12,453 nucleotides of DNA, from NCBI GenBank assembly GCA_029932675.1, contig JAOZPP010000086.1, positions 1-12,453 of the forward strand. Reading direction: 5' to 3'. The notes beneath the pieces were generated by a model. That model did no database searches. It was given only the letters and a program-made list of their open reading frames with translations, and had not been told where the DNA came from. A program made the translations under genes and the position numbers. Positions 7,536 to 12,453 of this stretch are shown here, in pieces (the stretch's first letter is position 1; each line of letters begins with the position of its first letter). The stretch is from a bacterium (lineage in GTDB: Bacteria > SM23-81 > DAOVCL01).

Positions 7536-8360
7536 CTAAGCTTTCCCCTTGTTGCCCAAGAACATAAAGAGATTTCCGATAAAAATAAATAGAATGATCA
7601 CAAGATGAGCTATTGACTGGGCATCCATACCCCCGGCGGCTGCCCCCCTGGCATTCATCAAGGTTTCATACTCAGCCGCCCCTTTCATCCCCCCTAATAG
7701 CCCCACTATCTGCTTTGATTGAAGGTAAGGGTAGTAAGAGGGTGCGCTCACCGCTGTGCATCCCCCCCCGACCTTCACATGATGCCGTCCCCCGGCAATC
7801 ATCGTCCATTCCACTATGCCTGGGAAACCTGCCGAAAGGTCAATAACCAGGTCGATGTTCTTTAGACTCCTTACGCCCTTCATTATGGGTAGCTCCTCTA
7901 AGGGGGTCCCACGAAAGTCAATGGGAAACTGCTGTGGAATGCTCTTTCCCAGGTTGGAGATGAGAACTATATCCCCTGCCTTATAACCCAGGTTTACGTA
8001 ATCCTGACCATAGCTTTTCCCGTAATCCTTAGCTGCTATCTCAAAGGCCTCTTCCCCCAAGGGGACTCCGGTCGGCCAAAGTGCCATTCCGATTACCTTC
8101 AAATCTTTGGCAAAGCAGTGACGAACAAGGGCGATATTCATTGGGTAGAGCTCCGGCATTGTGGTAGGATCATAGTCAAAGGAGATAAGCACTTTCGAAC
8201 CCGGGGGGAGCTGATCAATGGCCTTATACATCCGTTGGGCGGGTTCGCTGACCCTAATCTGCAGACCGATGGGGAAGAGAAGAGGGAGAGCTACAGCTAA
8301 GCCAATCACCAGGAATATTATCCGTCTATCTATCTGCGAGAGCTTCTTCCCCATCCCCAT
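7536..8360 (-). CDS. Module 3 protein C: membrane-anchored alpha/beta protein
   Basis: The 274-residue protein has helix 1 at 13-32 and helix 2 at 251-269; the central domain between them is predicted outside the cytoplasm (KK and DRR before helix 1, NKGK after helix 2). Motifs: FDYDP (61-65), MPELYPM, RHCF (80-83), NLGYKAG (123-129), GTPLEELPIMKGVR (151-164), DLSAG (174-178), GGGCTAVSAP (198-207) and YPYLQSKQ-x-VGLLGG-x-KGAAEYE (210-231). Cys82 and Cys201 match the two cysteines of C2. The coding strand has a run of eight G at the GGG before Cys201, a possible slippage site. The ATG directly follows the TAG of B3, and GGAGGT 6 nt upstream lies inside the B3 3' end. Function unknown; the DYDP and DLSAG acidic clusters are the best candidates for a ligand site. 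Confidence 0.9.
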   Translation of the reverse strand: MGMGKKLSQIDRRIIFLVIGLAVALPLLFPIGLQIRVSEPAQRMYKAIDQLPPGSKVLISFDYDPTTMPELYPMNIALVRHCFAKDLKVIGMALWPTGVPLGEEAFEIAAKDYGKSYGQDYVNLGYKAGDIVLISNLGKSIPQQFPIDFRGTPLEELPIMKGVRSLKNIDLVIDLSAGFPGIVEWTMIAGGRHHVKVGGGCTAVSAPSYYPYLQSKQIVGLLGGMKGAAEYETLMNARGAAAGGMDAQSIAHLVIILFIFIGNLFMFLGNKGKA

Positions 8361-8981
8361 CTATTCACCTCCCAAGTGGGCCCTTTCAATACCCAAGATT
8401 ATCCTCAGGGAAGTGGAGACAACCCCTAAGGCGATGCCGATCATAATGGCCCTCTGACCAGCGGTATTGGGAACCTTCATTATCCAGTCGGCAATCACCG
8501 GAAACTGACCCCACAATGCCTTCCCCATTGGAACCCTTCCTAACATAACCAGAACGGCAGAGATGAGCAAGAGGAAAGCCTCAAAATTTCGTGCCCGGAA
8601 GGCTCGATAGGAAGCAGAGGCAATGAAGAAGGCCAAAAGGGCAAACATAGTGGAACTCATCGGCACATAGAGATGCCAGTAGAGGTAGAAGAAAGAAGTG
8701 CCTGGCTCAATGCCCCACCCAATGCCAGTGATAATCATCACCGTTAGGCCCAAAAGGAGAAGCACACTGTAACCCCACCCCCTCTCCAACCGATATATGC
8801 GATCCCCATGAATCTTTATTAGATTCCCTACCCCCAAGACGATGGCAAAGGCGAAGATGACTATAGCCCAAGTGTTAAATAGATCATAAAGATTGCCCAC
8901 CGGCTTGTGGGGAACAAAGTACTGCACCACCATCACCAACCCTACCACTAAGGTTATGGCCAAAGGTATCTGTCTTCTCAT
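8361..8981 (-). CDS. Module 3 protein B: six-helix membrane protein of unknown function
   Basis: The 206-residue protein has helices near 5-24, 38-56, 69-88, 108-126, 133-149 and 176-195. Motifs are GWGYS (68-72), ALLAFFIASASYRAFRARN (114-132), VMLGRVP (145-151), AGQRAIMIGIALG (174-186) and ILGIERAHLGGE at the C-terminus. Its ATG overlaps the TGA of A3 (ATGA, 8978-8981) and no good SD precedes it, so translation probably relies on re-initiation after A3. That would fix the A3 to B3 ratio. Paralogues are B1 and B2. No named family is recognised; a membrane-embedded subunit of the module complex is inferred from context. Confidence 0.9.
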   Translation of the reverse strand: MRRQIPLAITLVVGLVMVVQYFVPHKPVGNLYDLFNTWAIVIFAFAIVLGVGNLIKIHGDRIYRLERGWGYSVLLLLGLTVMIITGIGWGIEPGTSFFYLYWHLYVPMSSTMFALLAFFIASASYRAFRARNFEAFLLLISAVLVMLGRVPMGKALWGQFPVIADWIMKVPNTAGQRAIMIGIALGVVSTSLRIILGIERAHLGGE

Positions 8982-10144
8982 CCCGTGGTCATCAAGGCCG
9001 TTAAAAAGTGATAGCCTAAGTTCTCTAAGATTACTCCTAAGATGATGATGGCCATAAAGATGGCCTTACCCACATCCTGGCCCTTCAAGGAACCAAGCAG
9101 TCGCGGCTCACCGGAGAGATAAGCGGAGGCAGCAAAGAGTTCCTCCCCGATTAGGGTGTAATCACAAGCGGTAATAAAGAAGGGTAACTGGGATATCTCT
9201 GCCGTTCCAGCTATCTGAATAGCCCCAATGGAGAAGCCGGTCTCGGCTAAGATAAGCGATTCGGCAAAGAAATGACCCATCAAGAAGATGGCCGCTGGCT
9301 TCTCTCTCAGCATAATTCCATCTACTCCAGCGGCATATCCGAATTGGTCGTCAGTGAGATAATTTATCTTATTGGCATCATAGGCATCGGGTCGACCTGC
9401 ATCTAAATAAGCTTCCTTGACTACCTCCTGTGCTACGGACATCACTACCGAACGACACACAGGGACCCTCAAGGTGGTCTCATAGTCAGCAGTCTTGCGG
9501 GCCACCCTCCCTAAAATAGTCATCCCGGCGATGGTCTGGATATCGTCCATATCCATAATCCCAGGGATGAACAGCACTGGCTTGCCCATCTCGGTGGCCC
9601 TCCCTACTGCCTCATCTACAGCATCCAAGCCAGCTATCTTCCGAATAAAAAGCTTTCCTCCAGCCCTCGCCTTTCTAATATAGAGGAGAATTGCCGCAGA
9701 GATTACCAGGAGGACTAAGAGCATATTGGTCCTCTGAGTGTTAAACCACTGGCCCCGTGACCAAACAGGAGAAGACTTGGTCAGAGCACTCTTCCCCTCC
9801 TTTCCAATAGCCTGAACGGCATAGATATATTTGGTACCATCCCTTGTCCCCTCATCCACATACTTGGTTACCCCTGAGCTAACTTCCCCCAAGAGCTGGA
9901 ATTCCCCTCCCTCTGAGGCCCTAAAGATGTGGTAAGTGGTAACCTTACCTGCCGCTTCGTCTGGTGAAACCTCCCAATCTACTGTTATGCTTCCCCCTCC
10001 GTCATTGGGGGTGTCCACAGCAGTAACCTTAGCTACGGGAGCCAAGGCGAGGCTATCCTGTCCGTAAGCTCCCCCAATCCCTAAAAAGAGGGGAAGCGGG
10101 AAGAGAACAGCAAGTAATATTTCGCTTTTCCTTAACCGGTTCAT
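8978..10144 (-). CDS. Module 3 protein A: Fn3 and DUF6754-like membrane protein, first gene of operon
   Basis: The 388-residue protein begins with ATG at 10144. Signal peptide 1-29 (cleavage likely after AYG), Fn3 domain about 37-130 (VTAVDTPNDGGGSITVDW), helix 139-156, basic stop-transfer RKARAGGK, cytoplasmic DUF6754-like domain about 163-360, C-terminal helix 361-378. The cytoplasmic domain carries DAVDEAVGRATEMG (174-187), MDDIQTIAG (199-207), VPVCRSVVM (227-235), DQFGYAAGVDG (266-276), REKPAA (280-285), AESLILAETG (294-303) and CDYTLIGEE (327-335). I recall this domain as DUF6754 (function unknown) from memory, not from a search. There is no SD before the ATG, and the promoter -10 ends 8 nt upstream, so the message is probably leaderless. 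It lacks the DTLPPSPP linker of A1 and A2. It overlaps B3 by ATGA. Confidence 0.92.
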   Translation of the reverse strand: MNRLRKSEILLAVLFPLPLFLGIGGAYGQDSLALAPVAKVTAVDTPNDGGGSITVDWEVSPDEAAGKVTTYHIFRASEGGEFQLLGEVSSGVTKYVDEGTRDGTKYIYAVQAIGKEGKSALTKSSPVWSRGQWFNTQRTNMLLVLLVISAAILLYIRKARAGGKLFIRKIAGLDAVDEAVGRATEMGKPVLFIPGIMDMDDIQTIAGMTILGRVARKTADYETTLRVPVCRSVVMSVAQEVVKEAYLDAGRPDAYDANKINYLTDDQFGYAAGVDGIMLREKPAAIFLMGHFFAESLILAETGFSIGAIQIAGTAEISQLPFFITACDYTLIGEELFAASAYLSGEPRLLGSLKGQDVGKAIFMAIIILGVILENLGYHFLTALMTTG

Positions 10145-10152
10145 CTAAGTGA

Positions 10153-10180
10153 ATTAAAAGCCAAGGGATAAGGTTGTCAA
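10153..10180 (-). promoter_or_regulatory. Sigma70-like promoter of the module operon, leaderless start
   Basis: On the minus strand, TTGACA (10175-10180, perfect -35), a 16-bp spacer, and TTTAAT (10153-10158, 5 of 6 to TATAAT). Only 8 nt separate the -10 from the ATG of A3, so transcription would begin at or within a couple of nt of the start codon. The same 16-bp spacing occurs in the promoter at 11494-11521. Confidence 0.72.
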
Positions 10181-10228
10181 GTGAAAACTTAACTTTTCTC
10201 GTTTTATAAGGATCGTCCCTAATTTGAA

Positions 10229-10271
10229 CTTAAAATAGATAAACTAAACAGCAGCCACACAAGGGCTACCG
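10229..10271 (-). terminator. Probable intrinsic terminator after the KOW-like gene
   Basis: On the minus strand, an 8-bp stem (10264-10271 with 10249-10256, including two G-U pairs) with a 7-nt loop is followed by a T-rich but interrupted tract (TTTAGTTTATCTATTTT). It lies about 70 nt downstream of the KOW-like gene stop and about 50 nt upstream of the operon promoter. It may separate the two transcripts, or leak and allow read-through. Confidence 0.45.
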
Positions 10272-10342
10272 ATTTCACTTATCAATAACTCCTTAAGCCT
10301 CACCGGGAAAGGATTGCCCCAAAAACCCCTGAGTTAGTAATT

Positions 10343-11473
10343 CTACTCCTCAATGGTCTCCACATTGGCCCGCGGGATAATCGCCTTCTCTCCGTCCTCA
10401 AACTCCACCTCTAAGACTCTGGCCTTTGATTCGGTTTCCAGTCTCTGTAGCTGCGGGGGGAGAGCCGAGACCTTTCCCAACCTCCCAAAATAGGGCTGTC
10501 TGATAACCCTTACCGGGCTGCCCACCTGTAGGCCTATACCCTCTAAATCTTCTTCCGACTTGCCCTCTAACCCCGTTCCATCCTGGAGAGGAATAACAAC
10601 CTCTGGTCTAATAACCCCAGCCCTTATCTGGGTCGCTCCATTTATGCAGGTTAACTTCCCTTCTTTTGACTTGAGAAGCTCAAATGTCTTCTCGGCCATA
10701 TCTATCTCCCCAAATCCCTCAGTAATAACTAAGGTAATCCCCAGCTCTTCAGAGCCAGTGATAGCCACTCCCAGATCATAGCCCAGAAATTCCCTCAGGT
10801 CCTTGTCGTTGAAACCTCCAGCTACTACTCCCCTCGCTCCTACCTCAATGGCCTTCTGCAAAGCCTCATAGGTAACCAAGCTTCCCCCCACTATGATCTT
10901 CCCCTGGCAACCTTTGTCTATCTCTGCATCGGTGAGAACCCCACTGGAATCCTCAGTAAGGATGAGCAGCTCCCCATGGGTCTCACCTCCTATGCCAAAG
11001 ATTCCTTGGATAAAGGTGGCCCAGGTTTGAACCATAACCCCCTCCTCAGGGTAAGTCTCCACCACCTCGCCATCTAAATATGCCTTAACCTCTACCGGAT
11101 GGGGTTCCCCTCTTAGGAGAACCTGACCGGTGACATTAGATATGTTCTCCACTATCCCCTTTTCTGGGGCCTTCACTTGGGATTTGAAGAGGCCAAAGAA
11201 GCTCTTGCTGGAGGCAATTACCTCATCCTTCTCTACCTTTTCCCCCTCCTTCTTCTTCATACATTCTGGGACATCCTCCGGGGGGAGGCCCAAGATATTA
11301 GCCACATTAATGGGGATAACATCCCCCGGGAGATGGGTACGAGCTACCACCCTATCGGGGACTACCTTCTCCCCCTTCTCAACTACCACCTCCCCCTTAA
11401 GGGGGAGGATCCTCTTCTTCCTCACCAAAGTCCGCTCAGTGACCTTTAGTCCCGGTGTATATGCATGCGCCAT
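10343..11473 (-). CDS. Soluble barrel-sandwich and KOW-like protein of unknown function
   Basis: The 376-residue protein starts at the second of two adjacent ATGs (11473), 4 nt after AGGAGG; the first ATG (11476) is only 1 nt from it. No signal peptide or membrane helix is visible, so it should be cytoplasmic. Residues about 25-125 look like a lipoyl/barrel-sandwich hybrid (repeated KGE/EGE turns, V-x-KDEVIASS, KAPEKGIVENIS), as in RnfC or the RNA polymerase beta' subunit. The middle (about 165-270) is alpha/beta with GKIIVGGSLVTYEALQKAIE and GARGVVAGG. Residues about 317-375 resemble a KOW/SH3-like barrel (VGSPVRVI, GRLGKVSALP, FEDGEKAIIPRANVE). It has its own consensus promoter and sits directly upstream of the module operon, so it may be a cytoplasmic partner. 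That link is inference; nucleic-acid binding is possible from the KOW-like part but unproven. Confidence 0.88.
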   Translation of the reverse strand: MAHAYTPGLKVTERTLVRKKRILPLKGEVVVEKGEKVVPDRVVARTHLPGDVIPINVANILGLPPEDVPECMKKKEGEKVEKDEVIASSKSFFGLFKSQVKAPEKGIVENISNVTGQVLLRGEPHPVEVKAYLDGEVVETYPEEGVMVQTWATFIQGIFGIGGETHGELLILTEDSSGVLTDAEIDKGCQGKIIVGGSLVTYEALQKAIEVGARGVVAGGFNDKDLREFLGYDLGVAITGSEELGITLVITEGFGEIDMAEKTFELLKSKEGKLTCINGATQIRAGVIRPEVVIPLQDGTGLEGKSEEDLEGIGLQVGSPVRVIRQPYFGRLGKVSALPPQLQRLETESKARVLEVEFEDGEKAIIPRANVETIEE

Positions 11474-11493
11474 CATCCCTCCTATTACAGAGA

Positions 11494-11521
11494 ATTATAT
11501 GAAAAATTTGCCTCCTGTCAA
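11494..11521 (-). promoter_or_regulatory. Consensus sigma70-type promoter of the KOW-like gene
   Basis: On the minus strand, TTGACA (11516-11521) and TATAAT (11494-11499) are both perfect matches, separated by 16 bp. The predicted start site leaves a leader of roughly 13 nt that contains the AGGAGG ribosome site, a very compact and probably strong constitutive promoter unless repressed. Confidence 0.85.
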
Positions 11522-11541
11522 GCCATTTCTTCTCCCCTCAG

Positions 11542-11568
11542 TCGATGCCCCTAACATCTGGGCATCAA
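11542..11568. repeat. Inverted repeat upstream of the KOW-like promoter
   Basis: Arms of 9 nt (11542-11550 and 11560-11568; core GATGCCC/GGGCATC perfect, one wobble in the flank) surround a 9-nt loop. It ends about 20 nt upstream of the -35 box. No T-tract follows on either strand, so it is not an ordinary intrinsic terminator. It may be an operator or activator site. Confidence 0.55.
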
Positions 11569-11607
11569 ACCTGAAGGTCAACCCCTCTTGAGCTAATTCA
11601 ACTTAGA

Positions 11608-11651
11608 CCTTGACAGAGCAGAAGGCTTTGCATACCTTTAATGTGTCAAGG
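11608..11651. repeat. Inverted repeat with TTGACA in both arms
   Basis: CCTTGACA at 11608-11615 and its perfect reverse complement TGTCAAGG at 11644-11651, 28 bp apart. Each arm contains a consensus -35 hexamer facing inward, but I find no good -10 at the proper distance on either strand. It could be a binding site for a dimeric regulator or chance. Confidence 0.45.
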
Positions 11652-11707
11652 CAAGTGGGGAAGGGGCCTCCCTTTGGGTTCCTGGTTTCCCTCTGGTGAA
11701 ATGGCCT

Positions 11708-11743
11708 CAAAGGAAAAGGCCGCCGAGAGGGATCCCGGCAGCC
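11708..11743 (-). terminator. Strong intrinsic terminator after the DNRLRE-like gene
   Basis: An 11-bp GC-rich stem (11733-11743 with 11718-11728, two G-U pairs) and a 4-nt loop are followed by CTTTTCCTTT on the minus strand. It begins 13 nt after the stop codon at 11757. Position, stem and T-tract all fit Rho-independent termination. Confidence 0.8.
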
Positions 11744-11756
11744 CTGGTTGAGAGGT

Positions 11757-12302
11757 CTACTTGCTTACCTCTTGTGCGGTGTAGTAGACCTCTACCTTAG
11801 CCTTCACCCCTGGGGGAAACTCTGGGTCCTGCACCACGGTGAGGTTCCTTCCCTTCTCTATTAAGGACTTTATGATCAGGCCATAGTTTGGCCTCCCCTT
11901 GGCCCAGGCGGAGAGTATCCCAGTCAGGTCTAAACTAATCCTTTGGCTTTCCTCCCCCGAAATGGTAGAGACGGTCAGGGTGCTGTCGTTGTAGTCTCCT
12001 CCTGGGTTTGCCCACGGGTAGCTCCAGTTTACTGTGCCCATATCCCAACCGGTGGTGAGCCGGTAACCAGCCAGATCCAGGGGCCCTGAACCAGAGTCCG
12101 GTTGGGCTCTGAAGCGTAACTCTGCATAGTCGATTGTGCTCCCCACCAACTGAGAAGGTAGGTCAAACCGCAACAAGAACCTGGTGGTATCACCAGAGGA
12201 TATGGTAGCCATATCGGTCACCTCCACCTCTAAGTTTGCCCCTCTAACCTGCAGGACAAAGGCCACAGCTACAACCAAGCAAATTAATCCCATCCTTTTC
12301 AT
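11757..12302 (-). CDS. Exported DNRLRE-like beta-sandwich protein
   Basis: The 181-residue protein starts at ATG 12302, where AAAAGGAGG (12309-12317) is 6 nt upstream. A longer frame from 12368 would add 22 polar residues before the signal peptide and run into the heptamer repeats, so it is rejected. Residues 1-21 (MKRMGLICLVVAVAFVLQVRG) form a signal peptide. The rest matches the DNRLRE pattern of cell-surface beta-sandwich domains: an early FLLRFDLP strand, the AELRFRA strand, TVNWSYPW, SLDLTGILSAWAKGRPNYGLIIKS, and a final V-x-VYYT strand. Such domains usually occur as parts of larger surface or extracellular proteins; here it stands alone with no sorting tail. It follows the T9SS-type gene by 94 nt without an obvious promoter, so the two may be co-transcribed. 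The terminator at 11708-11743 ends the unit. Confidence 0.85.
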   Translation of the reverse strand: MKRMGLICLVVAVAFVLQVRGANLEVEVTDMATISSGDTTRFLLRFDLPSQLVGSTIDYAELRFRAQPDSGSGPLDLAGYRLTTGWDMGTVNWSYPWANPGGDYNDSTLTVSTISGEESQRISLDLTGILSAWAKGRPNYGLIIKSLIEKGRNLTVVQDPEFPPGVKAKVEVYYTAQEVSK

Positions 12303-12308
12303 CTTCTC

Positions 12309-12317
12309 CCTCCTTTT
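12309..12317 (-). promoter_or_regulatory. Ribosome binding site that sets the start of the DNRLRE-like gene
   Basis: AAAAGGAGG on the minus strand, 6 nt before ATG at 12302. It places the start directly at the signal peptide and excludes the upstream in-frame ATG at 12368. Confidence 0.85.
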
Positions 12318-12339
12318 AGCTAAGCGGTTTTCGTCCTTC

Positions 12340-12391
12340 CCGAACCACGAGCACGAGCAACGATCCACGATTTACGATAGACGATCAACGG
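12340..12391. repeat. Degenerate heptamer tandem array (ACGATNN)
   Basis: On the plus strand the units are a partial CGAACC, ACGAGC, ACGAGCA, ACGATCC, ACGATTT, ACGATAG, ACGATCA and a partial ACGG. Four consecutive units keep ACGAT with two variable bases, and the adjacent ones vary to ACGAG. The period is 7 bp except for one 6-bp unit. It fills the intergenic space between the T9SS-type gene stop (12397) and the DNRLRE-like gene, and encodes nothing I can support. Confidence 0.75.
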
Positions 12392-12396
12392 CTTCT

Positions 12397-12453
12397 TTAC
12401 CTGATCAGCACCATCTTCCTGGTCTTTACCATCTTTAACCTATCACCCATCAC
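12397..12453 (-). CDS. 3' end of a probable T9SS sorting-domain protein (partial)
   Basis: The last 18 codons before the TAA at 12397-12399 read VMGDRLKMVKTRKMVLIR. A basic tail with K-x-KMVL-(I/L)-R is typical of the end of the type IX secretion system type A sorting domain, where it follows the final strand of the C-terminal beta-sandwich. The rest of the gene lies beyond the window, so the cargo cannot be named. The call rests on this short tail alone, but the in-frame stop, the codon pattern and the secreted neighbour agree with it. If true, the organism exports proteins through a T9SS. Confidence 0.6.
   Translation of the reverse strand: MMGDRLKMVKTRKMVLIR

Larger units (their letters stand above)
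105..10144 (-). other. Twelve-gene operon: three tandem A-B-C-D membrane modules
   Basis: Three consecutive four-gene units lie head to tail on the minus strand: module 3 (10144-6925), module 2 (6850-3514) and module 1 (3432-105). In each, gene A (Fn3 plus DUF6754-like domain), B (six-helix protein), C (two-helix anchored alpha/beta protein) and D (six-helix protein) follow in the same order with matching lengths and shared motifs. Genes overlap by 4 nt or are at most about 20 nt apart within a module. The gaps between modules are 74 and 81 nt. The only convincing promoter is upstream of A3 and I see no terminator between modules, so one long transcript is the simplest reading. That each module encodes a paralogous membrane complex is inference from conserved order and co-duplication. 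No function is known to me. Confidence 0.85.

Noticed and set aside
11130-11591. Plus-strand open frame of about 153 codons
   Set aside because: It lies antisense to the KOW-like gene and its promoter, and its composition follows the third positions of the real gene. No SD or protein motif supports it.

Overview
The window is a bacterial chromosomal segment in which every credible gene lies on the minus strand, so it reads from right to left. The promoters are sigma70-like, the Shine-Dalgarno (SD) sequences are strong AGGAGG types, and GC content is moderate. The right edge holds the last residues of what looks like a protein with a type IX secretion (T9SS) sorting domain, followed by a DNRLRE-type secreted beta protein. 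This combination suggests an FCB-like candidate phylum (WOR-3/Stahlbacteria, KSB1 or Zixibacteria type), but the taxonomic evidence is thin.

Layout from right to left. (1) 12453-11757: C-terminal tail of a probable T9SS cargo protein, a 52-bp array of degenerate heptamers (ACGATNN), a small exported DNRLRE-like protein, and a strong intrinsic terminator. (2) 11707-11477: a regulatory gap with two inverted repeats and a consensus promoter (TTGACA, 16 bp, TATAAT). (3) 11473-10343: a soluble protein of about 376 aa with a lipoyl/barrel-sandwich-like N-terminal part and a KOW-like C-terminal part. (4) 10342-10145: a probable terminator and a second promoter (TTGACA, 16 bp, TTTAAT) placed so close to the next ATG that the message should be leaderless. 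(5) 10144-105: twelve tightly packed genes that form three tandem copies of one four-gene membrane module, always in the order A-B-C-D.

The module genes are: A, a signal peptide plus one fibronectin type III domain, a membrane helix, a conserved cytoplasmic domain that I recall as DUF6754, and a C-terminal helix; B, a roughly six-helix membrane protein ending in GIER-x2-LGG; C, a protein anchored at both ends by membrane helices with an alpha/beta-looking central domain; D, a roughly six-helix membrane protein with YKDNP-x-YK and FFFSAEH motifs and a DWLG-x-LH C-terminus. Spacing within modules runs from ATGA overlaps to about 20 nt. Spacing between modules is 74-81 nt, with no terminator visible. 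I infer one operon of about 10 kb that makes three paralogous versions of a multi-subunit membrane complex of unknown function. Module 1 (105-3432, the distal one) has lost several residues kept in modules 2 and 3, so the copies are probably specialised rather than redundant.

No tRNA, rRNA, CRISPR array, transposase or phage gene was seen. The first 104 bases, downstream of the last module gene, hold no gene or clear terminator that I can support.
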